Notes: generated from the letters alone by a model not told the origin. Shown: positions 24,988 to 34,387, numbered from the stretch's first letter. The stretch: DNA of 64,000 nucleotides from Pseudomonas saudimassiliensis (GCF_000939975.1 NZ_LK391969.1:248001-312000); one strand, 5' to 3'. Program-made: numbers and translations.

Positions 24988-25156
24988 GGAAAGCGGATCA
25001 AGCCTGGTTGGTGAGGTGGCGGGGTCGGGTTCGGCCTATATGGGACACGCGGCAAGTACATCCATGTAGCTCGCGGTTGCCATCCCTGGCAACCGACGGT
25101 CCCACATAGGCCGAACCCGACCCCGCTTGTATAGTCCGTGCAATGATCCGCTTTCC
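24988..25156. repeat. Large inverted-repeat element A: conserved core flanked by self-complementary arms
   Basis: Nested inverted repeats: an outer 13-base arm (24988-25000) matches 25144-25156 exactly in reverse complement, and an inner 27-base arm (25019-25045) matches 25100-25126 at 26 of 27 positions. Between them lies a core of about 58 bases that includes GGTTGCCA-TCCC-TGGCAACC (25075-25094), itself a hairpin. The same core occurs inverted in element B at 25328-25386, while the arms of A and B are unrelated. As RNA it would fold into a very strong stem after lysS. No coding capacity was seen. The 147 bases between the two elements (25157-25303) show nothing recognisable. Confidence 0.8.
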
Positions 25157-25303
25157 GGATAATTGGGAGTGGCTGTCGGTTTTTGGGTTGTCGCGCGCCT
25201 GCGGGACGACAAGGTGCGATCAGTGGCAAGTTCGCCAAAGGGGTAGCGTGGTTGCGCTAGCCCGGGCACGCCGGAAACATTGATCCACACTGAGGCTTGC
25301 GAG

Positions 25304-25410
25304 CCGGGTCAGGTGCCACCCAGGCCAGACCGTCGGTTGCCAGGGATGGCAACCGCGAGCCTACAGGGATGTATTCACGGCGTGTCTGGACTGGGTGGCA
25401 CCTGATCCGG
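25304..25410. repeat. Large inverted-repeat element B, inverted copy of the core of element A with different arms
   Basis: Arms 25304-25330 and 25384-25410 are reverse complements at 25 of 27 positions. The core 25328-25386 aligns to the reverse complement of the element A core with roughly 85% identity by eye, including the TTGCCAGGGATGGCAA hairpin. The arm sequence (CAGGTGCCACCCA) has no similarity to that of element A. The element ends 90 bases before the DUF1704 gene. Confidence 0.8.
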
Positions 25411-25499
25411 CCACTCCACAGCCCAGCCAGATCAATGTTTCCCTGCACGGCCCGGCAACCAGCACCAGACAGCAGCAACAGACAACAGGAAGACTCAAC

Positions 25500-26783
25500 A
25501 TGGCGGTAAAACAGAGCGAGCAGTACCAACTGGTTATCCGCAGCCTGTCGGACCGTATTGTTGACGCGCAGGCGCCGATTCGGGTGCTGGATGCCATCAA
25601 GTGGGATGACAACATCCGCGACCAGTTCTTCCGCGACGGTTGCCGTAAGCTGCCAGACGTGGGTCCGGACTACTACAAGGGCCGGCCGCTGAGTTTCGAT
25701 CCAGCCGAGCGCCTGCAGGTATTCCAGGATATCGAGCGGGATATTACCCGTCAGCTCGGTACCTTCAACCCGGTCGGGCAGATCATGCGGCGCATGTGCC
25801 GTGAATACCGCATGGTGCTGCGCATGATCGAGGGACGGGGCACTGCCGAGTTTGGGCGCATTTCCCAGGAACTGTATGGCTCGGCTTCCGACGCCTTCCA
25901 CGCTGGCGACCCGACCATCACCGATCTGGGCATCATGCTCAGCGAATCCCTGAGCAATATCGGCAATGACCTCGGCCATGAACCCAAGACCATTGCCGCG
26001 CCCGAGGCGGTGGCGATCCTGCAGGAGCAGATGAACACGGTTTTCACCGATGACCAGGCGGTGCGGGTGTTCGAGTCTGACGGTATCGTCGCCGATGCTG
26101 CCGCCGGGGCTGACTACATCAAGATCCGCAGTGATGCGCTGTTCAACCAGCGTGACCTGAAGATCCTCGCCGTTCACGAGGGCATGGTGCATGTGGCGAC
26201 CAGCCTCAATGGCCAGCACCAGCCGATCTGCACCTTCCTGGCCAAGGGGCCGCCGTCGTCCACCGTGACGCAGGAAGGCCTGGCGATCTTGATGGAGATC
26301 GTTACCTTTGCTTCCTATCCATCCCGTCTGCGCAAACTGACCAACCGCACCCGGGCCATCCAACTGGCGGAAGCCGGCGGTGATTTTCTCGATGTGTTCG
26401 GTTTCTATCGTGGCGAAGGCTATAGCGACGAGGCCAGCTATACCAATGCCAGCCGGGTATTTCGCGGCTCCAGCAGCGACGGTTTGCCCTTTACCAAGGA
26501 TCTGGCCTACCTCAAGGGCTTTATCCTGACCTACAACTATATTCAGCTGGCGGTGCGCCAGGGCAAGCTGCAGCAGATTCCCCTGCTGTTCTGCGGCAAG
26601 ACCACCCTGGAAGACATGCGCACCCTCGGCCAGCTGGTGGAGGAGGGTCTGGTGGTGCCGCCGCGCTATCTGCCCGAACCCTTCGCCGATTTGAACGCGC
26701 TCAGTGCCTGGATGTGTTTTTCCGGGTTCCTGACCAATCTCAGTCTCGATCGCATCGAGGCTGATTACGCCAATATCCTCTAG
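25500..26783 (+). CDS. DUF1704 (QEGLA-motif) putative metallopeptidase
   Basis: A 427-residue protein of the DUF1704 family, annotated elsewhere as flavohemoglobin expression-modulating QEGLA motif protein. It has HEGMVH at 226-231, which fits the HExxxH zinc motif of the MATCAP/KIAA0895-type peptidases, and TQEGLAILME at 257-266 with the third candidate ligand E259. I infer a zinc-dependent peptidase; the substrate is unknown. ATG 25500 follows ACAGGAAGA at good spacing. The small membrane protein gene begins ten bases after the stop, so the two may be an operon. The usual ATP-grasp or kinase partners reported for some family members are not seen here. Confidence 0.8.
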   Translation: MAVKQSEQYQLVIRSLSDRIVDAQAPIRVLDAIKWDDNIRDQFFRDGCRKLPDVGPDYYKGRPLSFDPAERLQVFQDIERDITRQLGTFNPVGQIMRRMCREYRMVLRMIEGRGTAEFGRISQELYGSASDAFHAGDPTITDLGIMLSESLSNIGNDLGHEPKTIAAPEAVAILQEQMNTVFTDDQAVRVFESDGIVADAAAGADYIKIRSDALFNQRDLKILAVHEGMVHVATSLNGQHQPICTFLAKGPPSSTVTQEGLAILMEIVTFASYPSRLRKLTNRTRAIQLAEAGGDFLDVFGFYRGEGYSDEASYTNASRVFRGSSSDGLPFTKDLAYLKGFILTYNYIQLAVRQGKLQQIPLLFCGKTTLEDMRTLGQLVEEGLVVPPRYLPEPFADLNALSAWMCFSGFLTNLSLDRIEADYANIL

Positions 26784-26793
26784 GAGTGTGGCC

Positions 26794-27123
26794 ATGAGCG
26801 ATAAACCTGAAGTCAACAAGTTGCCCTACATCTTCACCGCGCTGGGGACCCTGTTCCTGACCATGGCGGTGCTGCATTTCTATGGCTACCTCAACTTCGT
26901 GCGCGAGGAAGAGGGGCTGCTGGTGGCCGAGTTCAGCCTGGTGACCATAGGCTCGGAGGAGGCTGGGCAGCTGCAAGCCAAGGCTGCCAACCATACGGCC
27001 GAATGTGTCGACGGGGTGATGATGCTGCACGACACCCGCCACAATGGCCTGTCCGGCCTGTTGGTGGATAGCCGCCAGCGGGTGGTACGCTGCAACGCCC
27101 AGACAGTGCCGTCGGCGCCGTGA
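26794..27123 (+). CDS. Small single-span membrane protein, unknown
   Basis: A 109-residue protein with one N-terminal membrane span (about 11-32, [24 protein letters not shown]) and a soluble C-terminal part with two cysteines ([17 protein letters not shown]). I recognise no family. ATG 26794 follows TAGGAG at seven bases. It lies between the DUF1704 gene and ung: its TGA is two bases ahead of the ung ATG, so translation is coupled. Confidence 0.65.
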   Translation: MSDKPEVNKLPYIFTALGTLFLTMAVLHFYGYLNFVREEEGLLVAEFSLVTIGSEEAGQLQAKAANHTAECVDGVMMLHDTRHNGLSGLLVDSRQRVVRCNAQTVPSAP

Positions 27124-27125
27124 TC

Positions 27126-27818
27126 ATGGGTAGTCATCCGGTACAGCTGGCCGAGGATTGGAAGCAGGCGCTCGGCGATGAGTTCGAGCAGCCCTACATG
27201 GCGCAATTGCGCGAGTTCCTGCTGGCCGAGAAAGCCGCCGGCAAGGTGATCTACCCGCCGGGACCGCTGATTTTCAACGCGCTGAACACCACGCCGTTGC
27301 ATAAGGTCAAGGTCGTCATCATCGGCCAGGACCCCTATCACGGGCCGGGCCAGGCCCACGGCCTGAGTTTTTCCGTGCAGCCGGGCGTGCGACCGCCGCC
27401 TTCGCTGCAGAATATCTTCAAGGAAATCCAGCGAGACCTGGGGCACCCGATTCCGACCCACGGCAATCTGCAGTACTGGGCCGAACAGGGCGTGCTGCTG
27501 CTCAATGCGGTACTCACCGTCACCCAGGGGCAGGCCGGGGCTCACGCCAATCGGGGCTGGGAAATCTTCACCTCACGGATCATCGAGATCCTCAATACCC
27601 AGTGCGAGCACCTGGTGTTCATGCTCTGGGGCAGCTACGCCCAGAAAAAAGGCCAGCAGATCGACACCCGTCGCCATCAGGTGCTCAAGAGCGTGCATCC
27701 ATCGCCGCTGTCAGCGCACCGGGGCTTCCTTGGCTGTGGCCATTTCTCCGCCGCCAATGCCTACCTCATCGAGCAGGGGCGCAACCCCATCGACTGGCGA
27801 TTGCCCGCCCCGGAGTAA
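27126..27818 (+). CDS. ung: Uracil-DNA glycosylase
   Basis: A 230-residue family 1 UDG. The water-activating loop [18 protein letters not shown] carries the catalytic Asp and the leucine loop is [11 protein letters not shown] with its catalytic His. LLLNAVLTV and [12 protein letters not shown] are further family motifs. It removes uracil from DNA at the start of base excision repair. Start 27126 (or GTG 27120, which adds two residues) directly follows the small membrane protein gene. Confidence 0.96.
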   Translation: MGSHPVQLAEDWKQALGDEFEQPYMAQLREFLLAEKAAGKVIYPPGPLIFNALNTTPLHKVKVVIIGQDPYHGPGQAHGLSFSVQPGVRPPPSLQNIFKEIQRDLGHPIPTHGNLQYWAEQGVLLLNAVLTVTQGQAGAHANRGWEIFTSRIIEILNTQCEHLVFMLWGSYAQKKGQQIDTRRHQVLKSVHPSPLSAHRGFLGCGHFSAANAYLIEQGRNPIDWRLPAPE

Positions 27819-27892
27819 ACTGCGCCAGTCGGCTTGAAGCCGCAGCGGGGATGTTCAATGATGTGAATTCCGATTGTCACGAGGAGTTCGCC

Positions 27893-28708
27893 ATGGAGCA
27901 TGCCCTGCAGCCCTATACCGCACTGGTTCCGCGTACCGACAAGCTGGTGGTGCAGAAGGCCGGACACACGGCCCTGCTGACCATCGACAACCCGCCCGCC
28001 AACACCTGGGATACCGACACCCTCCACGGACTTCACGAGCTGATCGGCCATCTCAGCGACGACCCGGACATCTACGCTTTGGTGATCATTGGTCGCGGCA
28101 ACCGATTCTTCTCCGCTGGCGCCGACCTGAAGATATTTGCCGAGGGCGACAAGGCCCAGGCGCGGCTGATCGCCCGGCTGTTCGGCCAGGCGTTCGAAGC
28201 CTTGCGGGATTTTTCCGGTGTTACCATCGCCGCACTGAATGGCTACGCCATGGGCGGCGGCCTTGAGTGCGCGCTGGCTTGCGACATCCGCATTGCCGAG
28301 CGCCAGGTGCAGCTGGGGCTGCCGGAAGCGAGTGTCGGCCTGCTGCCCTGTGCCGGCGGCACCCAGGCGCTGGCCTGGCTGGTGGGCGAGGGTTGGGCCA
28401 AGCGCATGATTCTCTGCGGTGAACGCATTGATGGCGTCAAGGCTGAGCGTATCGGTCTGGTCGAGGAGGTAGTAGAGGAGGGGCAGGCGCTGGCCACGGC
28501 GTTGCGCCTGGCGGCCCAGGTGAGCCGGCAGAGCCCGCAGGCAGTCAAGGCCTGCAAGCAGCTTATCCAGGGCGGACGCAGCCAGCCGCTGAATACCTTG
28601 CTGACAGCCGAGCGCGAGCGTTTTGTCGATCTGTTCGATCTGGAGGACACCCGGGAAGGGGTCAGCGCCTTCCTGGAAAAGCGCCCACCCCAATGGACCA
28701 ATCGCTGA
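27893..28708 (+). CDS. Enoyl-CoA hydratase/isomerase family protein
   Basis: A 271-residue crotonase-fold protein. The oxyanion-hole segments are FFSAGADLKIF and GYAMGGGLECALACD (the Glu in GGGLE aligns with the first catalytic Glu of crotonase); LPEASVGLLPCAGGTQAL holds the second Glu. So it is probably an active enoyl-CoA hydratase, adding water to trans-2-enoyl-CoA; the chain-length or pathway cannot be told. ATG 27893 follows GAGGAG. It is convergent with the nitronate monooxygenase gene ten bases away. Confidence 0.87.
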   Translation: MEHALQPYTALVPRTDKLVVQKAGHTALLTIDNPPANTWDTDTLHGLHELIGHLSDDPDIYALVIIGRGNRFFSAGADLKIFAEGDKAQARLIARLFGQAFEALRDFSGVTIAALNGYAMGGGLECALACDIRIAERQVQLGLPEASVGLLPCAGGTQALAWLVGEGWAKRMILCGERIDGVKAERIGLVEEVVEEGQALATALRLAAQVSRQSPQAVKACKQLIQGGRSQPLNTLLTAERERFVDLFDLEDTREGVSAFLEKRPPQWTNR

Positions 28709-28718
28709 GCGAGGCTGC

Positions 28719-29780
28719 TCAGGCGCCGCGCCACTCCTTCACCAGCTGCTGGACCAATTCGGCGGCGGGCAAGGCGCGGGCCAGTGGCGCGCCCTGGCCA
28801 GCCCACTGGGCGGCGAAGGCGTGGTTGCCCTGTTGACTGGCGGCGGCATGCAACTGCTTGGCTGCGTCATAGGCAATCGGGTAGTCCGCTGGCGCCGGGC
28901 TGCCGGGAGCGTCGGCATGGGCGATGAAGCGATTGAGCATCCCCCGCGCCGGTCGGCCCGACAGGCTGGCGGTCATCCGCGTGGTGGCGGCGCGCTCGCT
29001 CTGCAGCGCCTGGCGGTAGGCATCGTTCGCCGAGGATTCCGGGCAGAGAATGAAAGCCGTGCCGAGCTGAGCAGCCGCGGCGCCCAGGTCCAGGGCGGCG
29101 CGAATACCCTGGCCGTCCATGATGCCGCCGGCGGAGATGACCGGCAGGCTGACCTGCTGCACCAGAAGCCGTACCAGTACCGCAGTGCTCAGTTGCTCAT
29201 CTTCCGCGGTGGGATCGAACATGCCGCGATGCCCACCTGCCTCGAATCCCTGAGCAACGATACCATCCAGGCCGGCCTGTTCAATCTGCCGGGCTTCCGT
29301 CAGATTGGTCGCCGTAGCCAGCAGACAGATGCCTGCTTGCTGCAGCGCCTGGATGCGTTCCGCACTGGGCAGGCCGAAATGGAAACTGACCACGGCCGGC
29401 CGCGTGGCCAGCAGCATGTCGAAGATCTGATCGTCTTCGATGAAGCTTGGGTAGCCGGCCTGGATGCTAGCAGGCACCGGCACCCCGACTTCGGCAAACA
29501 GCGGTGCCAGGTGCTGCAGCCAGGCCGCCTCGCGGGCCGCATCCGGTTGGGCGGGTGCGTGGCAGAACAGGTTGATGTTGAAGGGCCTGTCGGTGAGCGC
29601 GCGGGTCTGCTCGATCATCTGCCGGGCCTGATCCACCGGGCTGGGGCCGATGCCCAGCGAGCCCAGGCCACCGGCGTTACACACCGCGGCGGCCAGCTGG
29701 GGCGTGGCCACGCCGGCCATCGGTGCCTGGATGATCGGCAGGTCGATGCCGAGGCGGTCTAGAAACGAGCTAGTAGCCAT
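28719..29780 (-). CDS. Nitronate monooxygenase, class I
   Basis: A 353-residue FMN TIM-barrel enzyme. Characteristic motifs: [38 protein letters not shown] (catalytic His) and ISAGGIMDG plus [18 protein letters not shown]. It oxidises alkyl nitronates such as propionate 3-nitronate with O2, a detoxifying reaction. AGGAGAT precedes the ATG on the minus strand. It is the last gene of a minus-strand run ygfZ - HDOD - nitronate monooxygenase with small spacers, which suggests one transcript, though no shared role is evident. Confidence 0.88.
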   Translation of the reverse strand: MATSSFLDRLGIDLPIIQAPMAGVATPQLAAAVCNAGGLGSLGIGPSPVDQARQMIEQTRALTDRPFNINLFCHAPAQPDAAREAAWLQHLAPLFAEVGVPVPASIQAGYPSFIEDDQIFDMLLATRPAVVSFHFGLPSAERIQALQQAGICLLATATNLTEARQIEQAGLDGIVAQGFEAGGHRGMFDPTAEDEQLSTAVLVRLLVQQVSLPVISAGGIMDGQGIRAALDLGAAAAQLGTAFILCPESSANDAYRQALQSERAATTRMTASLSGRPARGMLNRFIAHADAPGSPAPADYPIAYDAAKQLHAAASQQGNHAFAAQWAGQGAPLARALPAAELVQQLVKEWRGA

Positions 29781-29819
29781 GTTGATCTCCTGCAGTGAAG
29801 TAGGGGCGCCGGGGCTGGT

Positions 29820-30653
29820 TCAGCCAAGCAAGGCCATGGCCGCTTCCATTTCCGCCGACAGGTCCTCGTCCGCCTGTTCGCCGGTTGGGTCGAGGCCGAG
29901 GCGGGCGAAGGATGAGATGTCGCTCCAGTCCATCTGGGCATGGGGATGGTCGCTGCCGGCCAGGCTCTGCAACAGGGCAACCTGGACGATGTCGGCGTAA
30001 TCGACCTCCGCGGGTGCGCGCTGGAAGTCCAGGTGCTGGCTGGGGACGTGGCGCAGCGGCTGCGGGAAGTCCCAGGCGGCGAGGATACGGTCGCCCAGCA
30101 CCGGGTGGATTCGCTCGATGACCAGGTCGAGGCTGGCGGAATCGTCGAGCAGCTCGCTGTTCTCCTCCGCGTAGCTGAGGATCGGCAGTACCCCGATCTG
30201 GTGCACCAACCCGGCCAGGGTGGCCTGGTCGGCCTTGAGTCGAGTGTAGTGCTGGCACAGTACATGGCTGATGCCAGCCACTTCCGTGCTGCGCGCCCAA
30301 ACCTCGCGCATCTTGCGGTCGATGATATCGGTGGTCGCCTGGAATAGCTGCGCCATCGCCAGGCCGGTGGCCAGGTTGGCGGTGTAGACCACCCCCAGCC
30401 GGTTGACGGCCATGGTCAGGTCGGTAATGGTCTGGCGCGAGCGCAGCAGCGGGCTGTTGACCACCTTGATCAAGCGGGCGCTGAGGGCGGTATCGGTGCT
30501 GATCTGGCGTACCAGTTCGGCGATGCTGACATCCGGGTTCTCGGCCGCCTCGCGAATGCGCAGGGCGACTTCGGGCAGGGTCGGCAACACCAGTTGGTCG
30601 CGCTCGATTGCTTGAATCAGTTCATCCTGTACACGCAGAGCCAGATCGGTCAT
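29820..30653 (-). CDS. HDOD domain signalling protein
   Basis: A 277-residue protein consisting mainly of an HDOD domain (about 20-220): LPTLPEVALRIREAAENPDVSIAELVRQISTDTALSARLIKVVNSPLLRS, then IDRKMREVWARSTEVAGI. HDOD domains are HD-like but without phosphodiesterase residues and serve in signal transduction. The partner is unknown. Start ATG 30653 follows AAGGAAG; an upstream in-frame start would reach into ygfZ. It starts 20 bases after the ygfZ stop. Confidence 0.83.
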   Translation of the reverse strand: MTDLALRVQDELIQAIERDQLVLPTLPEVALRIREAAENPDVSIAELVRQISTDTALSARLIKVVNSPLLRSRQTITDLTMAVNRLGVVYTANLATGLAMAQLFQATTDIIDRKMREVWARSTEVAGISHVLCQHYTRLKADQATLAGLVHQIGVLPILSYAEENSELLDDSASLDLVIERIHPVLGDRILAAWDFPQPLRHVPSQHLDFQRAPAEVDYADIVQVALLQSLAGSDHPHAQMDWSDISSFARLGLDPTGEQADEDLSAEMEAAMALLG

Positions 30654-30672
30654 GACATTCTTCCTTGATTGA

Positions 30673-31677
30673 TTATGCTCCAGCCGCCTCGGCAGCCAGC
30701 TGAGGGTCGTAGGGTAGCGTGGCCACTGCCAAAGGTGGCTCGCTGATATCACTCAGGCACAGAGTGGTCGATTGTGCCGCTTCATTCTGCAAAACCGCAA
30801 GCAGTTCGATATGGTCTTCGCCGCGCGCGGCTGCCACCACTTCGCCAAGGTCCCGGCCATTGTCGCCGTCGAGGATGGCGGCGCCCGGTGCCGGCAGTTG
30901 GTCCCCGGCCCAGGTCAGGCGGTACATGCGCTTCTTCAGTTTGCCCAGGTACTGCATGCGAGCCACGATTTCCTGGCCGGTGTAACAGCCCTTGCGAAAG
31001 CTGACGCCACCCAAGTGCTGCAGGTTGAGCATCTGCGGAATGAAGCTCTCGCGGGTCTGGCTGTGTACTTGGCCGATGCCAAGGCGGATCAGTTGCAATT
31101 GCCAGGCGTTCAGGGCGTCGGGTTCGGCCTGCTGGGCCATGACCTCGATACGTTCCTGCGCCCGGTCGGCCGGTAACCAGAGTTCCAGGGTGTCCTCGGC
31201 CAGTGCGACCGCCAGACCCGCCGCGGGAACGCCCGCCGCGGGATCGCCCGCATCGGTTGCCAGGCCTGCCGCCGCCAGCGCCTGCCGGGCTTGCTGGCCC
31301 CAGAGGCCCAGGCGTACCCATTGGTCAGTGCAATCACTGAGTTTCACCTTGAAGAAGGCCGCGTATTTCGCCAGGTCGGTCTGCTGCGGCTCGAGCAGTT
31401 CCGCATCCATTGCCAGCAGAAAGTGGTCGTCCGTCAGTTTGAGCAGTCGGAAGCTGGACTGCATCCGGCCCTTGGGATTGCAGCGGGCGCCGAGGGTGCT
31501 GCTGCCGGCGGGCAGGGTGGCTACATCACAGGTGAGCTGGCCTTGCAGAAAACGGGTCGCATCAACGCCGCTGACCTCGAGGATGCGTTCATGATCGAGC
31601 AACGCCAGTGCAGTAGGGGGCGCGGGTAATAGCGATTGCTGGGGAAACAGCGCGGAGAGATCTCGGGTGTCATGCAT
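30673..31677 (-). CDS. ygfZ: tRNA-modifying/folate-binding protein YgfZ
   Basis: A 334-residue GcvT-like protein. The family signature KGCYTGQEIVARMQYLGKLKKR with its invariant cysteine is present near 228-250, and the N-terminal half has FLQGQLTCDV and ARCNPKGRMQSSFRL. YgfZ uses folate and helps iron-sulfur enzymes such as MiaB. The divergent gene on the other side is sdhE, another flavoprotein/Fe-S assembly factor, the usual neighbour in gammaproteobacteria. Confidence 0.93.
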   Translation of the reverse strand: MHDTRDLSALFPQQSLLPAPPTALALLDHERILEVSGVDATRFLQGQLTCDVATLPAGSSTLGARCNPKGRMQSSFRLLKLTDDHFLLAMDAELLEPQQTDLAKYAAFFKVKLSDCTDQWVRLGLWGQQARQALAAAGLATDAGDPAAGVPAAGLAVALAEDTLELWLPADRAQERIEVMAQQAEPDALNAWQLQLIRLGIGQVHSQTRESFIPQMLNLQHLGGVSFRKGCYTGQEIVARMQYLGKLKKRMYRLTWAGDQLPAPGAAILDGDNGRDLGEVVAAARGEDHIELLAVLQNEAAQSTTLCLSDISEPPLAVATLPYDPQLAAEAAGA

Positions 31678-31825
31678 GATTCTGGCTCACTCCGGTGGAT
31701 TTGAATGATGGTGCAGCTATTCTGTCACATGATAGGGGGCTGTCTGTGGCTTGTCAGTGCCTTGGGCAGGCGCAGCGGGTATAATGCCAGTCATGAAGGC
31801 GAAGCAATCGATTGGAGATGGGTTA

Positions 31826-32080
31826 ATGACGGCTGAAGTGGAAAAGAAGCGACTGTACTGGCATAGCCGACGCGGCATGCTCGAGCTGGATGTTCTGCTG
31901 CTGCCGTTTCTGGAAGAGGTGTATTCGTCCCTGGACGAAGAAGATCAGGCTCGCTATCGGCGATTGCTGGAGTGCGAAGATCAGGACATGTTCGTCTGGT
32001 TCATGCAGCGTGGCGAGCCGGAGGATCCGGATTTGCGGCGCATCGTTAGGATGATATTGGATCGTGTCCAACCCGACTGA
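31826..32080 (+). CDS. sdhE: FAD assembly factor SdhE
   Basis: An 84-residue protein with the SdhE/CptB pattern [24 protein letters not shown], which includes the RGxxE motif needed for covalent flavinylation of SdhA, and the C-terminal [12 protein letters not shown] 31826 follows GGAG and gives the normal family length; in-frame codons upstream would add 25 residues with no family counterpart. A TATAAT box lies at 31780-31785. Its 3' end overlaps the ygfX-like gene by 17 bases. Confidence 0.92.
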   Translation: MTAEVEKKRLYWHSRRGMLELDVLLLPFLEEVYSSLDEEDQARYRRLLECEDQDMFVWFMQRGEPEDPDLRRIVRMILDRVQPD

Positions 32081-32516
32081 TTCACTGCTGCTCAAACGCC
32101 AGCCGTCGCGCTGGCTGGGTGGGCTCATCATATTGATGACCATGCTCGGCTGCATGGCGCTGTATCGCAGCGCGCTGCCAACCCTGCCGGCATCGCTGTG
32201 CGCCTTGCTGCTACTGGCCTACTGTCTGTGGATCTGGCCGCGCCAGGTCAGCCTGCGCCACGCCCATTCGGTTACCGGGCTGCGCTTCGACAGCCAGGGT
32301 TGGCATGTGCTGCGGCGTGACGGCTCGGAAATGGGCGCCCGTTTGCTGGCCGATACCTACGTCAGCGCGGTATTGACCGTGGTGCGTTTGCGCGAGCCGG
32401 GGCGGCTGTTGCCGGTGTCGGTGATCCTGCCGGCAGACGCCGCCGCGGAAGACTCGCTGCGGCGCCTGCGGTTGCGGTTGCGCTTCAGTCGTCAGCGCTG
32501 GGCGGCTGCAGAATAG
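32064..32516 (+). CDS. YgfX/CptA-like membrane protein
   Basis: A 150-residue protein with two adjacent membrane spans (about 18-38 and 42-58, [19 protein letters not shown]) and a soluble C-terminal domain ([30 protein letters not shown]), the layout of YgfX (formerly the CptA toxin of the CptBA pair). It begins with GTG 32064 inside the sdhE end, the standard sdhE-ygfX arrangement. The toxin role is disputed; a role with SdhE is the alternative. Its last 32 bases overlap the convergent nadB 3' end. Confidence 0.75.
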   Translation: MSNPTDSLLLKRQPSRWLGGLIILMTMLGCMALYRSALPTLPASLCALLLLAYCLWIWPRQVSLRHAHSVTGLRFDSQGWHVLRRDGSEMGARLLADTYVSAVLTVVRLREPGRLLPVSVILPADAAAEDSLRRLRLRLRFSRQRWAAAE

Positions 32517-34098
32517 TATCCCGGGCCTCGTCTAGCAGCTCGGGATAATCCAGGGTGTAGTGCAGGCCGCGGCTTTCATGGCGCAGCATGGCCGAGCGGA
32601 TGATCAGGTCGGCGACCACCGCCAGGTTGCGCAGCTCCAGCAAATCCCGCGATACGGTGTAGTTGCTGTAGAACTCGTGGATCTCCGCCAGCAGCATGTC
32701 CACCCGGTGCTTGGCCCGCTGCAGGCGCTTGGTCGTCCGCACGATGCCGACGTAATCCCACATGAAGCGCCGCAACTCATCCCAGTTGTGCGAAATGATC
32801 ACGTCCTCATCCGAATCGGTTACCTGGCTTTCATCCCAGTGCGGCAGGTTCTGGGGCAGCTGCGTGTGTGGCAGCTTCTGCAGGATGTCGCGGCTGGCGG
32901 CGCGCCCGTAGACGATGCACTCGAGCAGGGAATTGCTGGCCATGCGATTGGCCCCATGCAGGCCGGTGAAGCTGGTTTCGCCGATGGCGTAGAGATGATC
33001 GAGATCGGTCAGGCCGGTGTCGTCGACCATGACGCCACCACAGGTGTAATGTGCCGCCGGCACCACCGGTATGGGTTCGCGAGTGATGTCGATGCCGAAA
33101 CTCAGGCAGCGCTCGTGCACGGTGGGAAAGTGCTGGCGAATGAAATCGGCCGGCTTGTGGCTGATGTCCAGGTAGACGCAGTCCAGGCCCAGGCGCTTCA
33201 TTTCATGGTCAATGGCCCGGGCGACGATATCCCGGGGTGCCAGCTCGGCGCGCTCATCAAACTGCGGCATGAAGCGGCTGCCATCGGGCAGCTTCAGCAC
33301 GGCGCCTTCACCCCGCAGGGCTTCGGTGATGAGAAAGCTCTTGGCCCGGGGATGATACAGACAGGTCGGATGGAACTGGTTGAATTCCATATTGGCCACC
33401 CGGCAGCCGGCGCGCCAGGCCATGGCGATGCCGTCACCGGAGGCGCTGTCGGGATTGCTGGTATAGAGGTAGACCTTGCTGGCGCCACCGGTCGCCAGGA
33501 CCGTGAAGCGGGCGCCGAAGGTTTCCACATGGCCGCTGCTGCGATTGAGAATATAGGCGCCCAGGCAGCGGTTGCCCGCCTGGCCCAGTTTGGCGGTGGT
33601 GATCAGGTCCACCGCGACGTGGTCTTCCAGCAGCTCGATATTGGCGTGGGTCTGCGCCTTCTGCAGCAGGGTATTGAAGATCGCCGCGCCGGTGGCGTCG
33701 GCCGCGTGAATGATGCGGCGATGGCTGTGCCCACCCTCCCGGGTGAGGTGGAAGTCGTCGGTCTCGGAGCCATCCTCGCGCCGCCCGCGGGTAAAGGGCA
33801 CGCCCTGATCCACCAGCCAGCCGATTGCATCGCGACTGTCGCCGACGATCTGACGAACGGCATCCTCGTGGCAGAGTCCGCCACCGGCAATCAGGGTGTC
33901 CTGCACGTGGGCATCGACGGTATCCGCGTCATCCAGCACCGCCGCCACGCCCCCTTGCGCCCAGAAGGTCGAACCCTCCGATAATCGGCCCTTGCTGATC
34001 ACCGCTATGCGCAGATTGTCCGCCAGATGCAGCGCCAGGGTCAGCCCAGCTGCGCCGCTGCCGATTACCAGTACATCGTATTGCCGTTGTCGGGTCAT
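32485..34098 (-). CDS. nadB: L-aspartate oxidase
   Basis: A 537-residue flavoprotein of the succinate dehydrogenase/fumarate reductase family. It has the FAD motif [18 protein letters not shown], the [16 protein letters not shown] segment typical of NadB, PTCLYHP, the RGEGA motif and [25 protein letters not shown]. It oxidises L-aspartate to iminoaspartate, the first step of NAD synthesis. Start ATG 34098 gives the family N-terminus; the frame stays open upstream but without family sequence. It is divergent from algU, as in other pseudomonads. Confidence 0.95.
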   Translation of the reverse strand: MTRQRQYDVLVIGSGAAGLTLALHLADNLRIAVISKGRLSEGSTFWAQGGVAAVLDDADTVDAHVQDTLIAGGGLCHEDAVRQIVGDSRDAIGWLVDQGVPFTRGRREDGSETDDFHLTREGGHSHRRIIHAADATGAAIFNTLLQKAQTHANIELLEDHVAVDLITTAKLGQAGNRCLGAYILNRSSGHVETFGARFTVLATGGASKVYLYTSNPDSASGDGIAMAWRAGCRVANMEFNQFHPTCLYHPRAKSFLITEALRGEGAVLKLPDGSRFMPQFDERAELAPRDIVARAIDHEMKRLGLDCVYLDISHKPADFIRQHFPTVHERCLSFGIDITREPIPVVPAAHYTCGGVMVDDTGLTDLDHLYAIGETSFTGLHGANRMASNSLLECIVYGRAASRDILQKLPHTQLPQNLPHWDESQVTDSDEDVIISHNWDELRRFMWDYVGIVRTTKRLQRAKHRVDMLLAEIHEFYSNYTVSRDLLELRNLAVVADLIIRSAMLRHESRGLHYTLDYPELLDEARDTILQPPSADD

Positions 34099-34267
34099 TG
34101 GGGTCTCTTGTCGGATTCCGGGGCGCGTGCGTGGCGGGTTGAAACCGCTGGTCTCCGCGTTCTGCCGGGGTAGTATATATAAGGCAACTGCTTCACAATA
34201 CTGCCACATGATGCGGGCGCGCGGTGTGACTGACTGCCAGGATGTCATCATTTGGCCATTGCACTGC

Positions 34268-34295
34268 GGAACTTTTTGAACGTCGCAGGCTCATA
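34268..34295 (+). promoter_or_regulatory. AlgU-type promoter, distal, upstream of algU
   Basis: GGAACTT at 34268-34274, 16-base spacer, then TCATA at 34291-34295. This fits the extracytoplasmic sigma factor consensus GAACTT-N16/17-TCtga. It supports positive autoregulation of algU. Confidence 0.65.
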
Positions 34296-34316
34296 CTGCT
34301 GAACCTAGTGAGGGGA

Positions 34317-34343
34317 GAACTTTTGGTTACGTCGCGGGTCTAT
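34317..34343 (+). promoter_or_regulatory. AlgU-type promoter, proximal, upstream of algU
   Basis: GAACTT at 34317-34322, 16-base spacer, TCTAT at 34339-34343. It is a second match to the AlgU consensus in tandem with the distal one, 45 bases ahead of the algU ATG. P. aeruginosa algU is also read from more than one AlgU-dependent promoter. Confidence 0.6.
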
Positions 34344-34387
34344 CGCAATAGAATAAATCCGGCGGATCGATGCGGTGGTGCCGGAAA

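Noticed and set aside
24950-25500. CRISPR array or insertion sequence in the gene-free stretch after lysS
   Set aside because: Only two inverted elements, no regular direct repeats or spacers, and no transposase frame; the arms do not behave like IS ends shared by the copies.
31780-31785. TATAAT box upstream of sdhE as a full promoter
   Set aside because: The -10 box is perfect but no -35 box stands at 16-18 bases; the nearest TTGTCA is 23 bases away, so I do not list it as a promoter.
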